A stretch of DNA of 14,457 nt from positions 1 through 14,457 of the forward strand of contig JAQUBU010000033.1 in assembly GCA_028686565.1 (NCBI GenBank), given 5' to 3'. The notes under the pieces are model-generated. The model was not told the DNA's origin, searched no databases, and saw nothing but the letters and a program-made list of their open reading frames with translations. Numbering within the stretch: the stretch's first letter is position 1; the number at the start of each line of letters is the position of its first letter. The DNA comes from Syntrophomonadaceae bacterium. GTDB taxonomy: Bacteria > Bacillota > Syntrophomonadia > Syntrophomonadales > Syntrophomonadaceae. Of the stretch, positions 1 to 5,844 are shown in pieces. Position numbers and translations under genes: made by a program.

Positions 1-842
1 TACATAGCCATTCGTGTTTCTTCTCCGATAATTTCCGGCCCTTTGGTATAATCGCCCCATTCTGCTGTATCACTGATTGAATAACGCATGTAACTCATTC
101 CGCCCTCATACATCAGATCAACAATGAGTTTTAATTCATGCATACATTCAAAATAGGCAATTTCCGGCTGGTATCCGGCTTCAACCAGAGTCTCAAAGCC
201 CGCTTTCACGAGTTCGGTCACTCCTCCGCACAATACACACTGTTCACCAAAAAGGTCAGTTTCAGTTTCTTCCTGGAAACTGGTTTCGATAACTCCGGCT
301 CTGGTACAGCCTATTCCGCAGGCATAGGCCAGGGCCATGTCTTTGGCTTGCTTGGTAAAATCCTGTTGCACTGCTACAAGTCCGGGAACTCCCGCACCTT
401 TAACATACATACGCCTTACCAGATGTCCAGGGCTTTTGGGTGCTACCATGAAAACATCCACAAAGGATGGCGGTACAATCTGGCCGTAGTGGATATTAAA
501 GCCATGGGAGAATCCTATAGCATTTCCTTCTTTCAAATAAGGTTTAATCTCAGCATTGTATACCCGGGCCTGAGTTTCATCGGGAAGCAGTATTTGAATG
601 ATATCCGCAGCTTCAGCGGCTTCGGCAACAGTCATTGGTTTGATTCCTGCTGCTATTACAGCATTCCACTCTTTTTCGGTTGCCTCGTCAAAAGGTTTTC
701 TAAGTCCAACTATTACATTGACACCGCTTTCATGAAGGTTTTGCGCCTGGGCATGACCCTGAGAACCAAAACCCATTACCGCAACCGTTTTTCCTTTTAG
801 AAGTTCCAATTTTGCATCTGCATCATAATACATTTTTGCCAT
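1..842 (-). CDS. ilvC: Ketol-acid reductoisomerase (NADP+), 3' end cut off by window edge
   Basis: Converts 2-acetolactate or 2-aceto-2-hydroxybutyrate to the 2,3-dihydroxy acid by alkyl migration and NADPH reduction, the second common step of valine, isoleucine and leucine synthesis; cytosolic. The minus frame stays open to base 1 and gives 280 codons of a roughly 330-residue family, so about 50 C-terminal residues lie outside the window. Visible motifs are the Rossmann loop GFGSQGHA (24-31), the cofactor-phosphate loop GLRKP (46-50), SHGFNIHY (112-119), VAPKSPGH (133-140), the Mg2+ site DLFGEQ with D196 and E200, and ECMHELK with E232 and E236. The start is ATG 842, preceded by AGGGAGGT at a normal distance; a second in-frame ATG at 833 has worse spacing. 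It is the last visible gene of the ilv cluster, 305 bp after ilvN. The family assignment is secure; the short phosphate loop suggests the class I form. Confidence 0.97.
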   Translation of the reverse strand, partial: MAKMYYDADAKLELLKGKTVAVMGFGSQGHAQAQNLHESGVNVIVGLRKPFDEATEKEWNAVIAAGIKPMTVAEAAEAADIIQILLPDETQARVYNAEIKPYLKEGNAIGFSHGFNIHYGQIVPPSFVDVFMVAPKSPGHLVRRMYVKGAGVPGLVAVQQDFTKQAKDMALAYACGIGCTRAGVIETSFQEETETDLFGEQCVLCGGVTELVKAGFETLVEAGYQPEIAYFECMHELKLIVDLMYEGGMSYMRYSISDTAEWGDYTKGPEIIGEETRMAM

Positions 843-863
843 TATAATGACCTCCCTAATTTA

Positions 864-1141
864 ATTTTGTATTTTTAATTCTAAATTTTGAATCAATGAA
901 GAAATGCTAAAGCATTTCTATTTATTTTAATCACTATGACCAAAATCATGAATCCTTAGTAATCTGCGCCAATTGTCTTAGGCTAATGCATAAATATTAC
1001 CTTTTGCAAAAGATACAATTTTAATTTGTAAATCAGCTTGGATTTCTATCTACGGATCAAATCAAATAATTCTGTTATTAAGGAAAGCCTTTAGCTTTCC
1101 TACCATAATTTAAAATTCATAATTTAGAATTCAAAATTATG
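864..1141. repeat. R2a: AT-rich inverted-repeat-bounded element filling the ilvN-ilvC gap
   Basis: The 305-bp gap between ilvN and ilvC has no gene. Its two ends carry an inverted AT-rich tract: 871-894, and the reverse complement of 1114-1137, agree at 21 of 24 positions. Just inside each tract is a hairpin: GAAATGCT (901-908) with AGCATTTC (911-918), and AGGAAAGC (1081-1088) with GCTTTCCT (1094-1101). The order is therefore tract, hairpin, centre, hairpin, tract, as in a MITE-like element or a folded RNA spacer. The centre (920-1080) has low GC and nothing I recognise. On the minus strand TTGTAT, 17 bp, ATTTAT near 985-1020 is a possible weak promoter for ilvC. No coding capacity was seen. 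Confidence 0.6.
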
Positions 1142-1147
1142 TAATGA

Positions 1148-1630
1148 CTATTTCGAGCCTCTAATTATCGCTATTTTCCCAGTTCTTACCAACTCCACGA
1201 TTCCAAAAGGCTTTAAAGATTCTTCAATAGCATCTATCTTGCCCGTATCTCCGGTACATTCGATAATCAGAGTTTCTCTGCCAATATCTACTATCCGAGC
1301 CCTAAAAATATCTACGATTTGGACAATTTCAGCACGAACATTATTATCGGCTTTGACCTTGATCAAAACCAGTTCACGCTCAACCGCTCGCTCTGCAGTA
1401 AGATCGATAATTTTGATAACATCTACCAATTTGTAGAGTTGTTTGATCACCTGCTCAATTACCCGTTCATCTCCTTCAACAACTATGGTTATTCTCGAGA
1501 TACTCGGATTTTCACTGGCACCTACGGTGAGACTGTCAATATTGTAACCTCTTCTTCTGAACAAGGTAGTCACGCGAGTTAGGACACCCGGTTTGTTTTC
1601 GACCGTAACCGATAGTGTATGTTTCCTCAT
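1148..1630 (-). CDS. ilvN: Acetolactate synthase, small regulatory subunit
   Basis: Regulatory subunit that binds IlvB, raises its activity and gives feedback inhibition, in this family usually by valine. From ATG 1630 it is 160 residues, normal for the family. An N-terminal ACT domain (about 5-75) shows ENKPGVLTRV and RGYNIDSLTVG, covering the Gly and Asn positions tied to valine sensitivity in related enzymes. A second domain (about 82-156) starts at RELVLIKV and ends GKIAIIRG. A longer reading from TTG 1636 adds only two residues and would sit almost on the ribosome site; ATG 1630 has GGGGGGTGA seven bases upstream and fits homologues (MRKHTLSV), so I chose it. Two bases separate the ilvB stop TGA (1635-1633) from this ATG, which implies translational coupling and 1:1 expression. 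The gene may also be called ilvH. Confidence 0.96.
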   Translation of the reverse strand: MRKHTLSVTVENKPGVLTRVTTLFRRRGYNIDSLTVGASENPSISRITIVVEGDERVIEQVIKQLYKLVDVIKIIDLTAERAVERELVLIKVKADNNVRAEIVQIVDIFRARIVDIGRETLIIECTGDTGKIDAIEESLKPFGIVELVRTGKIAIIRGSK

Positions 1631-1632
1631 AA

Positions 1633-3315
1633 TCAATCACCCCCCAGCATATTAAACAGGGACGAACCTGGCGGAACCATCGGATAAACATCAGCCTCCC
1701 TATCAACCCAAAAGTCGATAACTACCGGACGGTCATTAACTTGCAGGGCTTGTTGCAGTGCTCCCTCAACATCGTCCTCATTTTTGACCCTTATGCCAAT
1801 TGCTCCATAAGCTTCGGCCAGTTTAACAAAATCCGGCTGGTGACTCATATCAGTAAATGAATATCTTCCTCCGTAGAATAATCCCTGCCACTGCCGCACC
1901 ATGCCCAAATACTCATTGTTAAGTATACATATGATAACCGGCAGCTTATACTGCACCGCTGTACCCAGTTCCTGTATGTTCATCTGGATACTGCCATCGC
2001 CGGCAATATCTATTACCGGCAGTTCCGGCCGGGCGATTTTAGCTCCGATAGCAGCCGGAAATCCATATCCCATGGTGCCTAATCCGCCTGAACTCAAAAA
2101 ACTGCGGGGGTGTTTATACTGGTAATACTGGGCCGCCCACATCTGATTTTGCCCTACCTCGGTGCATATTATGGCATCGCCCTGAGTTAAGGAATAAATT
2201 TTTTCAATTACATTCTGAGGCATTATTCTGCCTTCGGCCGAATTGCCATAGCGCAAAGGAAATTCCTCTTTCCAACGGTCGATGGTCTTGTGCCAGTCGG
2301 TGAATTTATCAACACTGTCCAGGCGCTTGTTAATGGCTTGCAGCACTTCTTTGACCTGACCGACTATAGGGACATCAACTTCAACATTTTTACCAATCTC
2401 AGCAGCATCAATATCGATATGAATAACCCGGGCATGAGGAGCAAAGGTGTCAACCTTGGCTGTAACCCGGTCATCAAACCTGACTCCAATGGCAATCAGC
2501 AAATCGCTTTCCCCAATTGCATAATTGGCATAGCGAGTACCATGCATCCCGAGCATTCCCAGTGAAAGGTAATTGTTGCCCGGAAAGGCTCCCATCCCCA
2601 TCAAAGTAGTGGTAACCGGTATTTTTCTCTTTTCTGCCAATTCCCTTAATTCTTCTGCGGCTTCAGAGGCAATGACCCCGCCGCCAGCATAAATAACTGG
2701 CCTTTCGGCCTTTAATATGGATTCTACCGCAGCTATAACCTGCCCGGAATTGTATCCTTTCATTACACGGTAACCTCGTATACTTATCTCTTCCTCAGGC
2801 GCCTGGTAATCTATTTCTCTTTCCATAACATCCTTCGGCAGGTCTACAACTACTGGACCTGGTCGGTTGCTCCGGGCAATGTAGAAAGCCTCTTTAACTA
2901 TTCGTGCTACATCTTCAGTTTTCTCTACCAGATAATTATGCTTGGTTATGGGAAGAGTAATCCCCGTAATGTCTGCTTCTTGAAAAGCATCTCTGCCTAT
3001 TACAGCTGTTCCCACCTGACCGGTAAAGCAAACCATAGGAATAGAATCCATATAGGCCGTGGCTATGCCGGTTACCAGATTTGTGGCACCAGGACCTGAG
3101 GTTGCTATACAAACCCCCACCTTACCGGTTGCCCGAGCATATCCATCGGCTGCATGGGCAGCCCCTTGCTCGTGCCGGGTCAATATGTGCCGCAGGTCGG
3201 AATCGTACAGTACATCGTAAATAGGCAGTACTGCACCACCCGGGTATCCAAAAACAGTGTCCACTCCCTCTCCCTTTAAACAACGAATTAAAATCTCCGC
3301 TCCCTTTAATTTCAC
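1633..3315 (-). CDS. ilvB: Acetolactate synthase (AHAS), large catalytic subunit
   Basis: TPP-, FAD- and Mg2+-dependent enzyme joining two pyruvates to 2-acetolactate, or pyruvate and 2-oxobutyrate to acetohydroxybutyrate; the committed branched-chain step. From GTG 3315 it has 560 residues. Visible in order: FGYPGGAVLPIYD (22-34), catalytic Glu in RHEQGAAHAADGYARATG (E49), FAD-region GVRFDDRVT (277-285), the TPP-motif start GDGS (440-443) closing with NN (466-467), MVRQWQGLFYGGRYS, and the C-terminal MVPPG. An in-frame ATG at 3330 has no ribosome site; GGAGGTG (3328-3322) lies just after it and is well placed for GTG 3315, giving the family-typical start V/M-KLKGAEIL. The FAD region, strict motifs and paired ilvN mark a biosynthetic AHAS, not the catabolic AlsS type. 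A terminator and element R2b separate it from ilvD. Confidence 0.97.
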   Translation of the reverse strand: MKLKGAEILIRCLKGEGVDTVFGYPGGAVLPIYDVLYDSDLRHILTRHEQGAAHAADGYARATGKVGVCIATSGPGATNLVTGIATAYMDSIPMVCFTGQVGTAVIGRDAFQEADITGITLPITKHNYLVEKTEDVARIVKEAFYIARSNRPGPVVVDLPKDVMEREIDYQAPEEEISIRGYRVMKGYNSGQVIAAVESILKAERPVIYAGGGVIASEAAEELRELAEKRKIPVTTTLMGMGAFPGNNYLSLGMLGMHGTRYANYAIGESDLLIAIGVRFDDRVTAKVDTFAPHARVIHIDIDAAEIGKNVEVDVPIVGQVKEVLQAINKRLDSVDKFTDWHKTIDRWKEEFPLRYGNSAEGRIMPQNVIEKIYSLTQGDAIICTEVGQNQMWAAQYYQYKHPRSFLSSGGLGTMGYGFPAAIGAKIARPELPVIDIAGDGSIQMNIQELGTAVQYKLPVIICILNNEYLGMVRQWQGLFYGGRYSFTDMSHQPDFVKLAEAYGAIGIRVKNEDDVEGALQQALQVNDRPVVIDFWVDREADVYPMVPPGSSLFNMLGGD

Positions 3316-3407
3316 CCGGTTCACCTCCATTTGTATAATTTAAATTTTAAATTTTGAATTTTGAATTCTTAATTAATGAGGAAATGCTTGGCATTTCTAT
3401 TTAAACC

Positions 3408-3436
3408 ATTTTAAGCATCGAAAGAAACTGCTGCAA
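3408..3436 (-). promoter_or_regulatory. Candidate sigma-A promoter for ilvBNC inside R1 copy A
   Basis: On the minus strand TTGCAG (3436-3431) is followed after exactly 17 bp by TAAAAT (3413-3408). That is a fair -35/-10 pair about 90 bp upstream of the ilvB GTG and downstream of the ilvD terminator. The -35 comes from the internal TCGTTGCAG segment of the repeat and the -10 from its TGCTTAAAA end. They come within 17 bp only because the interior of this copy is lost. This is a sequence match only; AT-rich DNA gives such matches by chance. Confidence 0.35.
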
Positions 3437-3455
3437 CGAGGCAGCGCCTCGTTAT
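3411..3455 (-). repeat. R1 copy A, strongly shortened (about 45 bp)
   Basis: Read on the plus strand it starts TTAAGCATCGAAAGAAACTGC and ends CCTCGTTATA, the two ends of the full R1 repeat, but most of the interior is missing. What remains is a perfect hairpin: AACGAGGC (3435-3442), three-base loop, GCCTCGTT (3446-3453). Orientation follows copies B and E. Its position between the ilvD terminator and ilvB may matter for ilvB expression. Confidence 0.65.
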
Positions 3456-3524
3456 AGATACATCTCTTCAATTTACGAAAACGTTTAGCTTTAACCTTAA
3501 TTATAATTCACAATTCATATTTAT

Positions 3525-3557
3525 AATAATAAAAGCGGGCTTTGGATGGCCCGCTTT
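3525..3557 (-). terminator. Rho-independent terminator after ilvD
   Basis: A perfect 9-bp stem, AAAGCGGGC (3532-3540) with GCCCGCTTT (3549-3557) and an 8-base loop, lies 27 bp past the ilvD stop. On the minus strand the stem is followed by TTTTATTATTATAA. The interrupted T-run suggests incomplete termination, so some transcripts may continue into ilvB. Confidence 0.75.
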
Positions 3558-3583
3558 GTGATTGCCAGTTGTAATTGAGCATT

Positions 3584-5245
3584 CTACTTTTTAAAAACAG
3601 CTCCGGTACTGGCTGATTGCACCATCTTAGCATATCGCTTCATATATCCAGTTTTAATATTGGCTTCCGGTAGTTGCAGTCGGTCTTTTCTTGCCTCCAG
3701 GGTAGCATCATCTACAAGAAGCTCCAGGCTGCAGGCCGGAATATCTATTCGTATAAGGTCGCCTTCTTCGACTAGAGCAATTAGCCCTCCGGCTGCTGCC
3801 TCGGGTGATATATGTCCAATGGAAGCACCGCGGGTAGCTCCCGAAAAACGGCCATCAGTAATTAGTGCTACTTCTTTGTCCAAACCCATACCGGCTATAG
3901 CAGAGGTAGGGGTTAGCATCTCCCGCATCCCCGGCCCGCCTCTAGGCCCTTCATAGCGAATAACGATAACATCTCCTGAACGTATTTCCTTACCCAAAAT
4001 TGCAGCTGTGGCCTCTTCCTCAGAGTTATAAACCCTTGCCGGTCCTTCATGCTGCATCATATCCGGGTCTACGGCACCCCTTTTCACCACACCGCCCTCC
4101 CGGGCCAAATTGCCAAAAAGGATAGCCAAACCGCCGCTGGCACTATGAGGATTATCAAGCGGTCTGATTACAGAATAGTCAAGAACTGGCTTTTGGGCAA
4201 TATTCTCGCCAACAGTATGTGCGGTAACAGTCATACATTCAGTATTCACAAGCTTATCTTTGTTGAGTTCGTTAAACATAGCCTGTATGCCTCCGGCCCG
4301 GTATAAATCTTCCATATGATGGTTTCCAGCCGGACTGAGCTTGCATAGATGCGGTGTTTGGGCACTAATTTTATTAAACAGGTTAAGGTCAATTTGCACT
4401 CCGGCTTCATAAGCTATCGCCATAAGATGCAGTACTGAGTTGCTTGAACAGCCTATGGCCATGTCCAGGCGTATAGCGTTACGAAAAGCTTCAGCAGTCA
4501 TAATATCCAATGGTTTAATATCCTTTTCCAAAAGCTCCATGATTTTCATTCCAGCTGTCTTTGCCAGTCTGATACGTTCTGAATAAACAGCTGGTATGGT
4601 GCCATTGCCCGGCAGACCCATGCCCATAGCTTCAGTAAGGCAGTTCATGGAGTTGGCTGTAAACATTCCAGCACAAGAGCCGCAAGTAGGACATGCCTTT
4701 TCTTCAAGCTCGCAAAGTTCACTCATATCAATTCGTCCCGCCGATGCAGCCCCAACACCTTCAAAAACCTGGGTGAGGCTAAGCTTGCGTTCTCCAACAG
4801 TTCCCGCCAGCATCGGCCCGCCACTGACAAATATGGCAGGAAGATTAAGTCGGACAGCAGCCATCAGCATACCGGGTACTATTTTGTCACAGTTGGTTAT
4901 AAAAACTAATGCATCAAAAGCGTGTGCAGTAGCCATAATCTCTATAGAATCGGCGATTATTTCCCGGCTCCCCAGTGAATACTTCATGCCGATATGATTC
5001 ATGGCAATGCCATCACATACCCCAATAGTCTGAAATTCAAATGGTGTCCCTCCGGCTAAGCGAACTCCTGCCTTTACTGCTTCGGATATTTTATCCAAGT
5101 TAATGTGTCCGGGTATAATGTCATTTTTCGAGTTTACAATCCCAATCATGGGGCGGGCAATTTCTTCATCAGTAAGGCCTATAGCCTTGAAAAGGGAACG
5201 GTGCGGCGCTTTTTCCAGACCTTTTTTTACTATATCGCTTTTCAT
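3584..5245 (-). CDS. ilvD: Dihydroxy-acid dehydratase
   Basis: Fe-S enzyme dehydrating 2,3-dihydroxyisovalerate and 2,3-dihydroxy-3-methylvalerate to the 2-oxo acids, the third common branched-chain step. Length is 553 residues, typical of the family. Motifs: FITNCDKIVPGM (C119), ACPTCGSCAGMFTANSMNCL (C185, C188, C191), GLPGNGTIPA (210-219), and the C-terminal TDGRFSGATRG-SIGHISPEAAAGG region holding the conserved Ser of GRFSG. At the position where [2Fe-2S] DHADs carry the extra Cys (the PCN-type motif after the first beta strand) this protein has PGHINL (45-50), as in the E. coli [4Fe-4S] enzyme, so an oxygen-labile [4Fe-4S] cluster is inferred. ATG 5245 follows AAGGAG with seven bases between. 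It is the first gene behind the leucine T-box; repeat R1 copy B lies between leader and start codon. Related sugar-acid dehydratases share the fold, but context and motifs favour IlvD. Confidence 0.97.
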   Translation of the reverse strand: MKSDIVKKGLEKAPHRSLFKAIGLTDEEIARPMIGIVNSKNDIIPGHINLDKISEAVKAGVRLAGGTPFEFQTIGVCDGIAMNHIGMKYSLGSREIIADSIEIMATAHAFDALVFITNCDKIVPGMLMAAVRLNLPAIFVSGGPMLAGTVGERKLSLTQVFEGVGAASAGRIDMSELCELEEKACPTCGSCAGMFTANSMNCLTEAMGMGLPGNGTIPAVYSERIRLAKTAGMKIMELLEKDIKPLDIMTAEAFRNAIRLDMAIGCSSNSVLHLMAIAYEAGVQIDLNLFNKISAQTPHLCKLSPAGNHHMEDLYRAGGIQAMFNELNKDKLVNTECMTVTAHTVGENIAQKPVLDYSVIRPLDNPHSASGGLAILFGNLAREGGVVKRGAVDPDMMQHEGPARVYNSEEEATAAILGKEIRSGDVIVIRYEGPRGGPGMREMLTPTSAIAGMGLDKEVALITDGRFSGATRGASIGHISPEAAAGGLIALVEEGDLIRIDIPACSLELLVDDATLEARKDRLQLPEANIKTGYMKRYAKMVQSASTGAVFKK

Positions 5246-5271
5246 GCTCTTTCTCCTTATCTTAGTTTCTC

Positions 5272-5420
5272 GTTTAAGCTTTGAGCATTTGGAAGAAACA
5301 GCGGAGCCGTTTCTTCCGCCTCCCCCTCTAAAGCGAGGCGGGGATCAGAACCCGACATCTGTTTTGTTAATAGAAACCTAACCGCTTAAAGAAGCGGGGG
5401 ACAAATTTCACCTCGTTATA
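5272..5420 (-). repeat. R1 copy B, longest copy, between T-box terminator and ilvD
   Basis: This is the longest of the five R1 copies. In plus orientation it opens with a hairpin, GGAAGAAAC (5291-5299) with GTTTCTTCC (5309-5317). It continues through a GGCGGGGATCAGAACCCGAC segment and a hairpin CCGCTT/AAGCGG, and ends CACCTCGTTATA. It is transcribed as part of the ilvD leader when the T-box reads through, adding about 150 nt of structured RNA before the ribosome site. Confidence 0.8.
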
Positions 5421-5424
5421 TAAA

Positions 5425-5685
5425 TATAAAAAAACCCTCGCATCCCAATCAGGGACGAGAGGGAACTCCCGCGGTACCACCCTGCTTGCCGCAATTATAA
5501 TAATTGCGACCTCTTTGCAGCTAGCTTTATTAACGGACATCTTCGTCCGGCAAACCTACAGGTATAAAAACCTTTCAGATTGCGGCTCAGGGATGAGATC
5601 ATAAGAAATATTGATGCCGGTTTACACCTAACCCGGCTCTCTGTAATCAAGGGATTCCCTATGTTAATTCCCTTCACAGCCATTT
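5425..5685 (-). promoter_or_regulatory. T-box riboswitch leader, leucine (CUC) specifier
   Basis: This leader senses uncharged tRNA and controls ilvD by transcription antitermination. The diagnostic T-box AGGGTGGTACCGCGGGA is on the minus strand at 5483-5467. Stem I can be drawn: GGCT (5681-5678) pairs with AGCC (5586-5583), GGGA (5672-5669) pairs with TCCC (5593-5590), and a GTGAA/TG kink lies between them. Directly before TCCC the specifier-loop side reads GAT-CTC-A, so the codon is CUC (5597-5595), Leu, followed by the usual A. The AGAGAG bulge segment, the GCAATTA/TAATTGC stem before the T-box, and the terminator after it complete the layout. Alternatives such as AUC (Ile) are out of register with the helix. 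Leucine control of an ilv operon is common in Firmicutes. Confidence 0.95.
5428..5463 (-). terminator. T-box terminator hairpin
   Basis: On the minus strand CCCTC-TCG-TCCC pairs with GGGA-TGC-GAGGG around a short TGAT loop, followed by seven T (5434-5428). The 5' arm starts four bases after the T-box sequence and overlaps the antiterminator partner, as expected for a switch. The default state is termination; uncharged tRNA-Leu would favour read-through. Confidence 0.92.
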
Positions 5686-5703
5686 TTTTATATTCAATTA
5701 GTA

Positions 5704-5732
5704 ATTATCTATAACGACGCAAAATATGTCTA
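5704..5732 (-). promoter_or_regulatory. Promoter of the T-box-ilvD transcript
   Basis: TAGACA (5732-5727) and GATAAT (5709-5704) are separated by exactly 17 bp on the minus strand, each one mismatch from the sigma-A consensus. The expected transcription start near 5697 is about 12-15 bases before stem I of the T-box. The -35 hexamer lies inside the end of R1 copy C (its ATATGTCTACC segment), so the repeat contributes half of this promoter. Confidence 0.72.
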
Positions 5733-5807
5733 CCGCTTCTTTAAGCAGCCGGGTTCCTGTTGCAACGTGTGTTGATACTGCTCCGCAGTTTCTTCTGATG
5801 TTTAAAA
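5710..5807 (+). repeat. R1 copy C (about 98 bp)
   Basis: It begins TATAACGACGCAAAATATGTC, passes through GCTTCTTTAAGC and GGGTTCC, and ends with ACTGC-TCC-GCAGT and TTTCTTCTGATGTTTAAAA. It is in the same orientation as copy D and opposite to A, B and E. It has more substitutions than D (GACGC for GAGGT, GATACTGC for GAAACTGC, which shortens the terminal hairpin), which suggests an older copy. It fills the gap between the 663-aa gene and the T-box promoter. Confidence 0.78.
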
Positions 5808-5844
5808 GTATATTTAAAGCTTAAGGTACTGTCAATACAATATT

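Larger units (their letters stand above)
3336..3530. repeat. R2b: second AT-rich inverted-repeat-bounded element, ilvB-ilvD gap
   Basis: The gap has the same design as the ilvN-ilvC gap. The tract 3354-3376 is matched in inverted orientation by 3497-3518, with about three differences and a one-base gap. Inside the ilvB-proximal tract is a hairpin, GAAATGC (3381-3387) with GCATTTC (3391-3397), nearly identical to the one at 901-918. A shrunken R1 repeat (3411-3455) lies within it. The gap holds no open reading frame of note. Low-complexity AT sequence can mimic such matches, so shared ancestry with 864-1141 is likely but unproven. Confidence 0.5.

Noticed and set aside
138..800. 220-codon plus-strand open frame
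   Set aside because: It lies wholly opposite ilvC, whose minus frame has clear KARI motifs; the plus product has no recognisable domain.
1628..1636. TTG start for ilvN
   Set aside because: Too close to its ribosome site; ATG 1630 has normal spacing and the family-typical N-terminus.
5495..5683. 62-codon minus-strand open frame with an ATG
   Set aside because: It is the T-box leader itself; stem I, specifier and T-box elements explain the sequence.
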